NCBI GenBank assembly: GCA_000434635.1
Contig: HF988073.1
Location: forward strand, 4,122-9,438
DNA: 5,317 bases
Source of the DNA: Firmicutes bacterium CAG:110
GTDB lineage: Bacteria; Bacillota; Clostridia; Oscillospirales; Oscillospiraceae
Direction: 5' to 3'
In this document: positions 1 through 4,399 of the stretch, piece after piece
Numbering within the stretch: the first letter of the stretch is position 1
Layout: each line of letters opens with the position of its first letter
The notes under the pieces: generated by a model
What the model was told of the DNA's origin: nothing
The model's database searches: none
Seen by the model: the letters and a program-made list of their open reading frames with translations, nothing else
Position numbers and translations under genes: made by a program

Positions 1-2
1 AG

Positions 3-998
3 GAAGCAGCTTCGGAGACCACCGGAGAGGACGTCCCGGAGGAGACGCAGAGCGAAGAAAAGACGGTCATTTCCACCATTCCGCAGTATTTCCAGAACGA
101 CTACCCCTACACCATGTACGGCAGCGGCACCATTGCGACCAGCGGATGCAGCATCGTTTCTCTGGCCATGGTGGCAAGCTACCTGACCGACCATGAATAC
201 ACCCCCGACGAGCTGGCGCACTATTTCGGCGGACGGGCGATCAACAACATTGCCCGGCTGGAATACGGCAACAAGACGCTTCAGCTTGCCTGTAAGAAGG
301 CAGCGAACTGGCACGTTGTCTACAAGGCGCTGCAGGAGGGGCAGGTCGCCATCGTGCTGATGAACCACAACTCCATCTTCACCAATTCCCAGCACTTCAT
401 CGTTCTCGCCGGCATCAATGAAAACGGGAAGATCATCGTCAACGACTCCAACCGGGACAATTACGACTTCTGGCAGCTGAAAAAAGGCTTCGAGGAAGGC
501 TTTAACCCGGAAGACATTCTGCTGGGCTACGACGGCGCGTGGATCTACGACAAGAGCGCCATGCCGGAGGAACCCTTCATTTACTACGAGGAGGAACCCG
601 AACGGGGCGAGCCCCGGTACGCCGATATTACGCTGAGTCAGGACGATATCAAGCTCCTGGCGAAGGTCGTCTGGGTAGAAGCTCAGGGCGAATGCGCCGA
701 AGGCCAGCAGGCCGTCGCGGAGGTGGCGCTGAACCGGATCGCCTCCGACAGCTTCCCTGATAACCTCCATGACGTGATCTACGGGCAGGGACAGTTCCGT
801 TCCGTGCCCCGTCTGGACAAGGCGGAACCCTTCCAGGCGCAGTACGAGGCCATTGAAAGAGCGATCTACGGCCCCTATATCTTGCCGAAGGAAGTGGTGT
901 ATTTCGCCACGAAGCCCACCAACAGCAACATCTGGGGACAGATCGGCGGACATATCTTCTGCTATGGGAACGACTACATCGCCGCGGCGGAGAAGTAA
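3..998 (+). CDS. C39-like peptidase / SleB-type cell wall hydrolase fusion (5' partial)
   Basis: The reading frame is open from base 3, so the true start and any signal peptide lie left of the window; the ATG at 114 falls inside the first domain and is unlikely to be the start. An acidic Glu/Thr-rich linker (bases 3-65) leads into a C39-like papain-fold domain. Its visible triad is Cys in SGCSIVSLAMV (codon 147-149), His in SQHFIVLAG (393-395) and Asp in IIVNDSN (444-446). After a second Glu-rich linker (about 555-620) comes a Hydrolase_2 (SleB/CwlJ) domain with LLAKVVWVEAQGE, AVAEVALNRI and GQGQFRSV; the Glu of WVEA (codon 678-680) is the expected catalytic residue. Members of this family cleave peptidoglycan. 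The C39-like half could be a peptidase or amidase, but its substrate is unknown. The product is probably secreted or surface-bound, which is inference. The stop is TAA at 996-998. The domain calls are secure; the physiological role (cell-wall turnover, separation or spore germination) is not. Confidence 0.88.
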   Translation, partial: EAASETTGEDVPEETQSEEKTVISTIPQYFQNDYPYTMYGSGTIATSGCSIVSLAMVASYLTDHEYTPDELAHYFGGRAINNIARLEYGNKTLQLACKKAANWHVVYKALQEGQVAIVLMNHNSIFTNSQHFIVLAGINENGKIIVNDSNRDNYDFWQLKKGFEEGFNPEDILLGYDGAWIYDKSAMPEEPFIYYEEEPERGEPRYADITLSQDDIKLLAKVVWVEAQGECAEGQQAVAEVALNRIASDSFPDNLHDVIYGQGQFRSVPRLDKAEPFQAQYEAIERAIYGPYILPKEVVYFATKPTNSNIWGQIGGHIFCYGNDYIAAAEK

Positions 999-1020
999 AC
1001 AGCCCGGAAAATGAAATTTG

Positions 1021-1056
1021 ACCCCCCCCCTGCGGCGTGACCGCGCGGCGGGGGGT
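1021..1056 (+). terminator. C-run/G-run hairpin after the cell-wall hydrolase (weak terminator candidate)
   Basis: A run of nine C (1022-1030) faces a run of six G (1050-1055), closing a hairpin 23 bases after the hydrolase stop codon. No T-run follows on the plus strand (TTCCTGCAC comes next), so it is not a standard intrinsic terminator. It may only slow polymerase or protect the mRNA 3' end. On the minus strand it is followed by the moderately T-rich GTCAAATTTCATTTTC, so it could back up the terminator at 1105-1130. Confidence 0.3.
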
Positions 1057-1073
1057 TCCTGCACAATAAAAAA
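1037..1073. repeat. 37-bp tandem repeat, copy 1
   Basis: This is the first of two head-to-tail 37-bp units. It begins GTGACCGCGCGGCGGGG, contains the self-complementary CCGCGCGG and ends CCTGCACAATAAAAAA. It matches copy 2 at 36 of 37 positions; the single difference is G versus T at the end of the G-run. No reading frame or RNA was recognised in it. Confidence 0.92.
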
Positions 1074-1110
1074 GTGACCGCGCGGCGGGGGTTTCCTGCA
1101 CAATAAAAAA
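1074..1110. repeat. 37-bp tandem repeat, copy 2
   Basis: This is the second unit of the tandem pair, directly abutting copy 1. Its terminal AAAAAA (1105-1110) is, on the minus strand, the T-run of the toxin transcript terminator. The duplication therefore places a second TTTTTT (1068-1073) downstream, without its own stem. Confidence 0.92.
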
Positions 1111-1130
1111 GCCCTGCCGGAAGGCAGGGC
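1105..1130 (-). terminator. intrinsic terminator of the toxin mRNA
   Basis: An 8-bp perfect GC-rich stem (GCCCTGCC with GGCAGGGC, 1111-1130, 4-base loop) is followed, reading the minus strand, by TTTTTT (1110-1105). On the plus strand no T-run follows, so the polarity is clear. It lies about 110 bases past the toxin stop codon and ends only two bases from the -35 box of the antisense promoter, so toxin mRNA and antisense unit interlock tightly. Confidence 0.85.
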
Positions 1131-1132
1131 GG

Positions 1133-1161
1133 TTGACAAAATGAAAGATTTGGGATATAGT
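1133..1161 (+). promoter_or_regulatory. strong sigma-70-type promoter of the antisense RNA
   Basis: The -35 TTGACA (1133-1138) is a perfect consensus. A 17-bp spacer separates it from the -10 TATAGT (1156-1161), giving a predicted start near A1168. No ribosome binding site with a plausible gene follows on this strand. The promoter faces the 3' end of the minus-strand toxin gene, which is the arrangement of 3'-overlapping type I antitoxins such as RatA and SR4 of Bacillus. Confidence 0.85.
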
Positions 1162-1172
1162 ATGGATACAGG

Positions 1173-1185
1173 GGTGCTACCAGTA
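1173..1185 (+). repeat. inverted repeat, left arm (toxin mRNA 3' end)
   Basis: GGTGCTACCAGTA is the exact reverse complement of 1415-1427. In the toxin mRNA the complement of this arm lies in the 3' untranslated region. The similarity continues to 1198 (GGACGGCTCCCC), matching the leader at 1396-1406 with one bulge and one G-U pair. Confidence 0.9.
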
Positions 1186-1207
1186 GGACGGCTCCCCCAT
1201 GCGTTAC

Positions 1208-1258
1208 GAAGAGATAATCGTTACTTTGGAGGGCAGCGGTTATCTCTTCTTGTTATTT
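1208..1258 (+). terminator. intrinsic terminator of the antisense RNA
   Basis: A 13-bp stem (1208-1220 with 1237-1249, one G-U pair, otherwise continuous) encloses a 16-base loop and is followed by the U-rich TTGTTATTT (1250-1258). The T-run is interrupted, so efficiency may be moderate. The same inverted repeat, read on the minus strand, forms a stem over the toxin stop codon (1240-1242) and could protect the toxin mRNA. Confidence 0.65.
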
Positions 1259-1332
1259 GCCTGGAGAACCAGGGCAATGACAGCAGCAATGAGCATGCAG
1301 AATTGGAAAATTCCTTCCCATGTAACATCCAT
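1240..1332 (-). CDS. holin-like type I toxin, 30-residue membrane peptide
   Basis: This short reading frame starts at ATG 1332 and ends at TAA 1240. The peptide begins MDVTWEGIFQF, continues with a hydrophobic segment (about residues 8-23, CMLIAAVIALVL) and ends in the basic tail NNKKR. This is the architecture of the Firmicutes Hol-Tox/TxpA-type toxins: short acidic N-terminus, one transmembrane helix, Lys/Arg tail. The start is set by GGGGGTGA (1338-1345), which matches the extended anti-Shine-Dalgarno with one wobble and a 5-base gap to ATG. By family knowledge such peptides insert in the membrane and depolarise or kill the cell when overproduced. An antisense promoter and RNA face its 3' end, a terminator lies at 1105-1130, and the leader is highly structured. 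No homology search was possible; a harmless small membrane peptide cannot be excluded, but the context makes a type I toxin the best reading. Confidence 0.82.
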   Translation of the reverse strand: MDVTWEGIFQFCMLIAAVIALVLQANNKKR

Positions 1333-1399
1333 ACCTGTCACCCCCCCTCTCGTTTACGATTGGGGGCAAAGAAGCATCACCCCCGAAAAAATCGAGGGG
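1333..1399 (-). promoter_or_regulatory. structured toxin mRNA leader with alternative hairpins masking the Shine-Dalgarno
   Basis: Read on the minus strand, the leader contains in order CCCC (1399-1396), GGGGG (1384-1380), CCCCC (1366-1362) and GGGGGGG (1347-1341, the Shine-Dalgarno). Hairpin A pairs the first two runs, with CGA/TCG inside and a T5 loop. Hairpin B pairs CCCCC with the Shine-Dalgarno G-run, with TCG/CGA inside and a TAAA loop, which hides the ribosome site. GGGGG (1384-1380) can instead pair with CCCCC and set the Shine-Dalgarno free. The alternatives are seen in the sequence; the switching is inference. Confidence 0.6.
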
Positions 1400-1414
1400 A
1401 ACCGCCTACCGGGG

Positions 1415-1427
1415 TACTGGTAGCACC
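1415..1427 (-). repeat. inverted repeat, right arm (toxin mRNA leader)
   Basis: TACTGGTAGCACC on the plus strand is the 13-bp perfect partner of 1173-1185; the toxin mRNA leader carries GGTGCTACCAGTA. The arm also sits in the loop of a local leader hairpin closed by CTACCGG/CCGGTAG (1429-1435 with 1406-1412), so local and long-range pairings overlap. Confidence 0.9.
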
Positions 1428-1462
1428 ACCGGTAGCGCAGCACAAATTTCGACAGATTGCAA

Positions 1463-1520
1463 GAAAATAGAGCGGGGCATATCGCGCAGCAATGCGGCGA
1501 TATGCCCCGCCCGGTTTTTG
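1463..1520 (-). terminator. terminator of the beta-mannosidase gene, possibly bidirectional
   Basis: A perfect 14-bp stem (GCGGGGCATATCGC at 1472-1485 with its complement at 1497-1510) has an 11-base loop. On the minus strand TCTATTTTC follows, a U-rich tail, 36 bases after the beta-mannosidase stop codon. On the plus strand CCGGTTTTTG follows, so it may also stop plus-strand transcripts that pass the antisense RNA terminator. Confidence 0.8.
1464..1492 (-). promoter_or_regulatory. possible toxin promoter inside the terminator hairpin
   Basis: On the minus strand TTGCTG (1492-1487), 17 bp and TATTTT (1469-1464) form a modest sigma-70-like pair. Initiation is predicted near 1457, about 125 bases before the toxin ATG. 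The match is weak (three and four of six bases) and overlaps the terminator of the upstream gene. Without it the toxin would depend on read-through from the beta-mannosidase. No better pair was found in 1333-1500. Confidence 0.35.
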
Positions 1521-1545
1521 CCGGGATGTCCGCAGACCTTACCGG

Positions 1546-3939
1546 TCAGCGGATGTCATACACGGACTTGATGGTCAGATTCTGTTCCAGCTCCTCCACG
1601 CTGCGGGAGGTCTGCACCGTCACGCGGTAGGGCGCGGGGGCGGTGAGGGCAAAGAAATTGTCGGACAGAACGCAGTCGAAATCCCGGAAGTCCAGGAATA
1701 CGCCCTTGGCAAATACATCGGCCTGAACGGAAATTTCCGCCCCACCGGGGACGGGGGCGATCCGGACGTCAAACGCCGGCTTGCGCCACTGGAAATGCTT
1801 GGCAGGCACCAGCAGTTCCACCTGACGCATAAGGAAGCGGCCCTGCTCATCGTACAGGTCGGCATACAGGAAGGTGTCGTAGGGGTCGCGGCTGTCCACG
1901 CGGTAGGTCAGCACATCTCGGGAGGACAGTGCTTCCACCTCCACATCCCGGCGAAGCCCGTCCAGCACGGTCAGATTCCCCCGGCACATGGCCAGATGAA
2001 TGTGTCCGCGGAAACCGGCGCGGGCCTCGTTGGCAATGTTGACGGTGAGCGCCCCGTTTTCCAGAAACAGGCCCATGGCCACGGGGGCGTAGAACTTCCG
2101 GGCGGCGTAGTGCAGTGCTTTGTAGCGCCCGAAGCAGTCCACGCTGGACCAGGAGGCCACCGGCCAGCAGTCGTTGAACTGCCAGTAGGTAGAGCCCATG
2201 CAGTACCCCCGCTGACGGCGGAAGTGCTCCACGCCGTATTTGATGGCGTCCGCCTGCAGCAGCTGGGACGCGTACACCAGATTCTCGAAAGCGGCAGGAT
2301 ACAGGTAATTGTCCGCCAGATACCGCAGGATCTTCCCGTTGCCGCCCCGGCACTTCTGATGGTTCTCCATGACGCGGGAGAAGCAGTTCATGTCTTCCTC
2401 CCGGGCGAATGTGCGGATGGTCTTCATGGAGGGGAAGCTCTCGAAGCCATACTCGGAGCAGAAGCGGAAGCGTTTCTGACGGTAGGTGGTGAAGGGGACG
2501 CCGCCGTGCCAGACCTCCCAGTAGTGGGTGTCGCCCTTGGCGGGGTTGTCCGGGTCGTCAAAACCGCCGCCGGAGGAGGGACTGGACGGCCAGTAGTAGG
2601 TGTCCGGCGCATAAGTCTCGCACAGCTCCGGCAGCAGATGGCCGTACAGGCGGGTGTAATCGTCCCGCACCAGCTGGTTGTCCCGGGAACCCCAGTTGAT
2701 GACACCGCTTTCCATCTCGTTGTTGCCGCACAGCAGGGCGAGGGAGGCGTGATGGTGCAGCCGCTTCAGGTTGCAGATGGCTTCCTGCGTGAACTCCTCG
2801 GCCATCTCCGACGTCAGATAGATGTTGGCGCAGGCGACCATGAAGTCCTGCCACACCAGCAGGCCGTATTGATCGCACAGCTCGTAGAAGCGGCTGTCGG
2901 GGTAGTACCCGCCGCCCCAGACCCGCAGGGTGTTGAAGTTGGCGTCCACAGCCTGACGGACGATGGTTTCCCACCGCTGGTCGGTGATGCGGCTGAGCAA
3001 ATTGTCCATGGGAACCAGATTCGCGCCCATGGAGAAAATTTTCACGCCGTTCAGCACAAAGCAGAATTCGCTGCCCTTGCCGTCCGCGTCCGGCTCCGTG
3101 CTGACGGTGAGGGTTCGCAGGCCGAGCTGCTTGTGGCAGCGGTCAATGACTTCGCCGCCGCAGACCAGCTCCACATCCAGATCATAAAGGGGCTGGTCGC
3201 CGTAGCCCCTTGCCCACCACAGCTTCGGGTTATCCACTTGGATAATGCCGTGGCCGTTTTTCAGGATAACGCGCTTGCCGTCGAAGTCTGCGTAGATCTC
3301 GCACCCGGCGTGACATTTGGTGGTCACGTCCAGCTCCACCGAGACGCTGCCGTTTTCGTGGTGCTGGCGGACGGCCACGCCGTCGAAACGGTCCACGTTC
3401 CAGCCCTTCAGCTCCACGCCCCGGAAAATGCCCATGTCCGGCAATGTGGGACCCCAGTCCCAGCCGGACTGGTACATGGCCTTGCGCAGATGGGCGGCGC
3501 CGGGGAGGGTGTCGCCGTCGTTCATGTACAGGTAGTGCTTGTGCTGCTGTTGGGCGAAGTAGCGCCGGGGGGACTTGAATTCCAGCCGGAGGGTGTTTTC
3601 CCCGGCTGTCAGCAGGGGCTTGACCTCGTAGACGTACTCCCGGTGCATATTTTTGACCTTGCCCAGCAGGGTGCCGTTCAGGTAAATATGGCAGATGGTG
3701 TCAAGCCCATGAAATACCAGCTCGATATGTTCCCGCGTGAGCAGAGCGGGCGGGGCGGAAAAGACGGATTCAAAGACGCAGTCCTTTTCGGCCAGATATT
3801 GCAGCTCCCGCTCATTTGTGCCGTAGAAGGGGTCGGGGATTTTTCCGTGGTCATAGAGCACGCTGTACATGGTGCAGGGCGCCTGACAGGACAAAGGCCC
3901 GAAGTTGTCATAGTACAGTGTCCAATCTTGAATGTTCAT
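1546..3939 (-). CDS. glycoside hydrolase family 2 beta-mannosidase
   Basis: A 797-residue protein that should remove terminal non-reducing beta-D-mannose from manno-oligosaccharides or N-glycan cores (EC 3.2.1.25). The N-terminal sugar-binding domain (about 1-185) carries the beta-mannosidase signatures IPDPFYGTNE (34-43) and WDWGP (160-164). An Ig-like domain follows with WWARGYGDQPLYDL (241-254), then a TIM barrel with RVWGGGYYP (339-347), LLCGNNE (402-408, acid/base Glu408), FCSEYGF (493-499, nucleophile Glu496) and YWQFND (585-590). The C-terminal region is beta-rich. The 88-residue spacing of the two glutamates fits the family. There is no signal peptide, so it is probably cytoplasmic and acts on imported oligosaccharides. 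The start at 3939 is fixed by GGAGG (3947-3951) seven bases upstream; an in-frame extension to 4161 would run into tRNA-Gln and is rejected. No transporter or regulator is next to it. Mannosidase specificity over beta-galactosidase or glucuronidase rests on the WDWGP and IPDPF motifs. Confidence 0.93.
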   Translation of the reverse strand: MNIQDWTLYYDNFGPLSCQAPCTMYSVLYDHGKIPDPFYGTNERELQYLAEKDCVFESVFSAPPALLTREHIELVFHGLDTICHIYLNGTLLGKVKNMHREYVYEVKPLLTAGENTLRLEFKSPRRYFAQQQHKHYLYMNDGDTLPGAAHLRKAMYQSGWDWGPTLPDMGIFRGVELKGWNVDRFDGVAVRQHHENGSVSVELDVTTKCHAGCEIYADFDGKRVILKNGHGIIQVDNPKLWWARGYGDQPLYDLDVELVCGGEVIDRCHKQLGLRTLTVSTEPDADGKGSEFCFVLNGVKIFSMGANLVPMDNLLSRITDQRWETIVRQAVDANFNTLRVWGGGYYPDSRFYELCDQYGLLVWQDFMVACANIYLTSEMAEEFTQEAICNLKRLHHHASLALLCGNNEMESGVINWGSRDNQLVRDDYTRLYGHLLPELCETYAPDTYYWPSSPSSGGGFDDPDNPAKGDTHYWEVWHGGVPFTTYRQKRFRFCSEYGFESFPSMKTIRTFAREEDMNCFSRVMENHQKCRGGNGKILRYLADNYLYPAAFENLVYASQLLQADAIKYGVEHFRRQRGYCMGSTYWQFNDCWPVASWSSVDCFGRYKALHYAARKFYAPVAMGLFLENGALTVNIANEARAGFRGHIHLAMCRGNLTVLDGLRRDVEVEALSSRDVLTYRVDSRDPYDTFLYADLYDEQGRFLMRQVELLVPAKHFQWRKPAFDVRIAPVPGGAEISVQADVFAKGVFLDFRDFDCVLSDNFFALTAPAPYRVTVQTSRSVEELEQNLTIKSVYDIR

Positions 3940-3946
3940 GAAGGTT

Positions 3947-3999
3947 CCTCCAGATTCGGGATTTGCTGTTATTATGGCGCAAAACGGCGAAGGTTTCAA
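3947..3999 (-). promoter_or_regulatory. promoter and ribosome binding site of the beta-mannosidase gene
   Basis: On the minus strand TTGAAA (3999-3994), 17 bp and CATAAT (3976-3971) form a good sigma-70-type promoter with a start expected near 3964. The leader would be about 25 bases and contains GGAGG (3951-3947) seven bases before ATG. No clear operator repeat was seen, so sugar-dependent control is not evident. Confidence 0.7.
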
Positions 4000-4069
4000 G
4001 TCCCAATCTTCCGGGACGGCCATCGGGGAAGAAAGAAGGTCGGAAACCGCAAAATTCGCAAAAAAAGGA

Positions 4070-4098
4070 TTGCCAAACGGTGCAAAGCATGTTATAAT
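4070..4098 (+). promoter_or_regulatory. strong promoter of the tRNA operon
   Basis: TTGCCA (4070-4075), a 17-bp spacer and a perfect TATAAT (4093-4098) lie 37 bases before tRNA-Gln, with initiation near 4105. The GC-rich stretch after the -10 box (CCGGCCGAGGGGCGCC, 4110-4125) forms part of the tRNA 5' leader. The promoter stands back to back with the beta-mannosidase promoter. Confidence 0.85.
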
Positions 4099-4135
4099 GC
4101 TCTGTGTGTCCGGCCGAGGGGCGCCGCGCCAACAT

Positions 4136-4210
4136 TGGGATGTCGCCAAGCGGTAAGGCACCAGACTTTGACTCTGGCATTCGTCGGTTCAAATCCGGCC
4201 ATCCCAGCCA
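4136..4210 (+). tRNA. tRNA-Gln (anticodon TTG)
   Basis: All cloverleaf arms are visible: acceptor TGGGATG/CATCCCA, D arm GCC/GGC, anticodon stem CCAGA/TCTGG with loop CTTTGAC, and T arm GTCGG/CCGGC with TTCAAAT. The discriminator is G and the 3' CCA (4208-4210) is encoded. The anticodon TTG reads CAA and, by wobble, CAG. It is the first gene of a two-tRNA transcript, five bases before tRNA-Lys. Confidence 0.97.
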
Positions 4211-4215
4211 AATCT

Positions 4216-4291
4216 GATCCGCTAGCTCAGTTGGCAGAGCAACTGCCTTTTAAGCAGTGGGTCCGGGGTTCGAATCCCCGGCGGGTCACCA
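4216..4291 (+). tRNA. tRNA-Lys (anticodon TTT)
   Basis: The cloverleaf shows acceptor GATCCGC/GCGGGTC (one G-U pair), D arm with AGTTGGCAGA, anticodon stem ACTGC/GCAGT with loop CTTTTAA, and T arm CGGGG/CCCCG with TTCGAAT. The discriminator is A and the CCA (4289-4291) is encoded. The anticodon TTT reads AAA and AAG. A tyrosine recombinase gene starts about 110 bases downstream, so the 3' half of this gene is a candidate integration site. Confidence 0.97.
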
Positions 4292-4327
4292 AATCCCCTA
4301 GAAGCTCTAGCGCTTCTAGGGGATTTT
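4291..4327 (+). terminator. terminator of the tRNA operon
   Basis: A perfect 15-bp stem (4291-4305 with 4312-4326, loop TCTAGC) begins at the last base of the tRNA-Lys CCA and ends in TTTT (4324-4327). Three of the four T are paired with AAA on the other side, so the free U-tail is very short and some read-through into the integrase gene is possible. Confidence 0.72.
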
Positions 4328-4333
4328 GCATAC

Positions 4334-4352
4334 TCTGACTCCTTGTGTCAGA
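4334..4352. repeat. short inverted repeat with 7-bp spacer upstream of the integrase
   Basis: TCTGAC (4334-4339) and GTCAGA (4347-4352) are perfect 6-bp arms separated by exactly 7 bp. Tyrosine recombinase core sites often consist of two inverted binding arms around 6-8 bp of crossover sequence, so this could be a recombinase-binding site. It is short and could be chance. Confidence 0.4.
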
Positions 4353-4394
4353 CCTACTGCCTGAACCTCAATTTTGGAGAAAGGCAGTGGGTCT
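4350..4394 (+). repeat. 13-bp inverted repeat in the integrase leader, echoing the tRNA-Lys anticodon arm
   Basis: AGACCTACTGCCT (4350-4362) pairs with AGGCAGTGGGTCT (4382-4394) through 13 positions with one G-U. The purine-rich GGAGAAAGG (4376-4384) that would be the integrase Shine-Dalgarno overlaps the loop and right arm. It lies some 20 bases from the ATG, farther than normal. The arms share ACTGCCT and GCAGTGGGTC with tRNA-Lys (4242-4248, 4254-4263). The hairpin may control translation, bind recombinase, or be a remnant of integration; none is proven. Confidence 0.6.
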
Positions 4395-4399
4395 AATTT

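Larger units (their letters stand above)
1168..1258 (+). ncRNA. predicted antisense RNA antitoxin (type I)
   Basis: An RNA of about 90 bases is predicted from the promoter at 1133-1161 to the hairpin and U-rich stretch ending near 1258. It is fully complementary to the toxin mRNA 3' untranslated region and to the last codons of the toxin (1240-1258). Known relatives by layout are RatA/TxpA and SR4/BsrG, where the antisense RNA pairs with the toxin mRNA 3' end and promotes its decay. Its 5' part (1173-1198) carries the same sequence that the toxin mRNA has in its own leader. It would therefore compete with the leader for the 3' end. Ends are predicted, not measured; no RNA family match could be tested. 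Confidence 0.75.

Noticed and set aside
649..1101. 150-codon minus-strand frame under the cell-wall hydrolase
   Set aside because: An Arg/Pro-rich shadow frame of a GC-rich gene that also runs through the tandem repeats; no ribosome site.
1037..1110. CRISPR or iteron array
   Set aside because: There are only two abutting units without spacers, and no cas or replication gene is near.
1141..1470. 109- and 74-codon plus-strand frames over the toxin locus
   Set aside because: They lie opposite the toxin and its leader, lack ribosome sites, cross strong hairpins and have no hydrophobic or domain pattern. The plus-strand promoter here is better explained by an antisense RNA.
1472..1510. Palindrome as transposon end or operator
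   Set aside because: No transposase or target duplication is present; position and U-rich flanks fit a terminator.
3940..4161. N-terminal extension of the beta-mannosidase to an ATG at 4161
   Set aside because: It would overlap tRNA-Gln and two promoters. The ATG at 3939 has an ideal GGAGG and opens directly into the conserved GH2 N-terminus.
4306..4311. Stem-loop after tRNA-Lys as part of an attachment site
   Set aside because: It starts at the tRNA CCA and ends in TTTT, the usual form of a tRNA operon terminator; no second copy is visible in the window.
1492..4338. 948-codon plus-strand open frame
   Set aside because: It is the exact antisense of the beta-mannosidase and then runs through both tRNA genes. 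Its Val/Gly/His-rich composition has no domain. It is open because the real gene avoids codons whose complements are stops.
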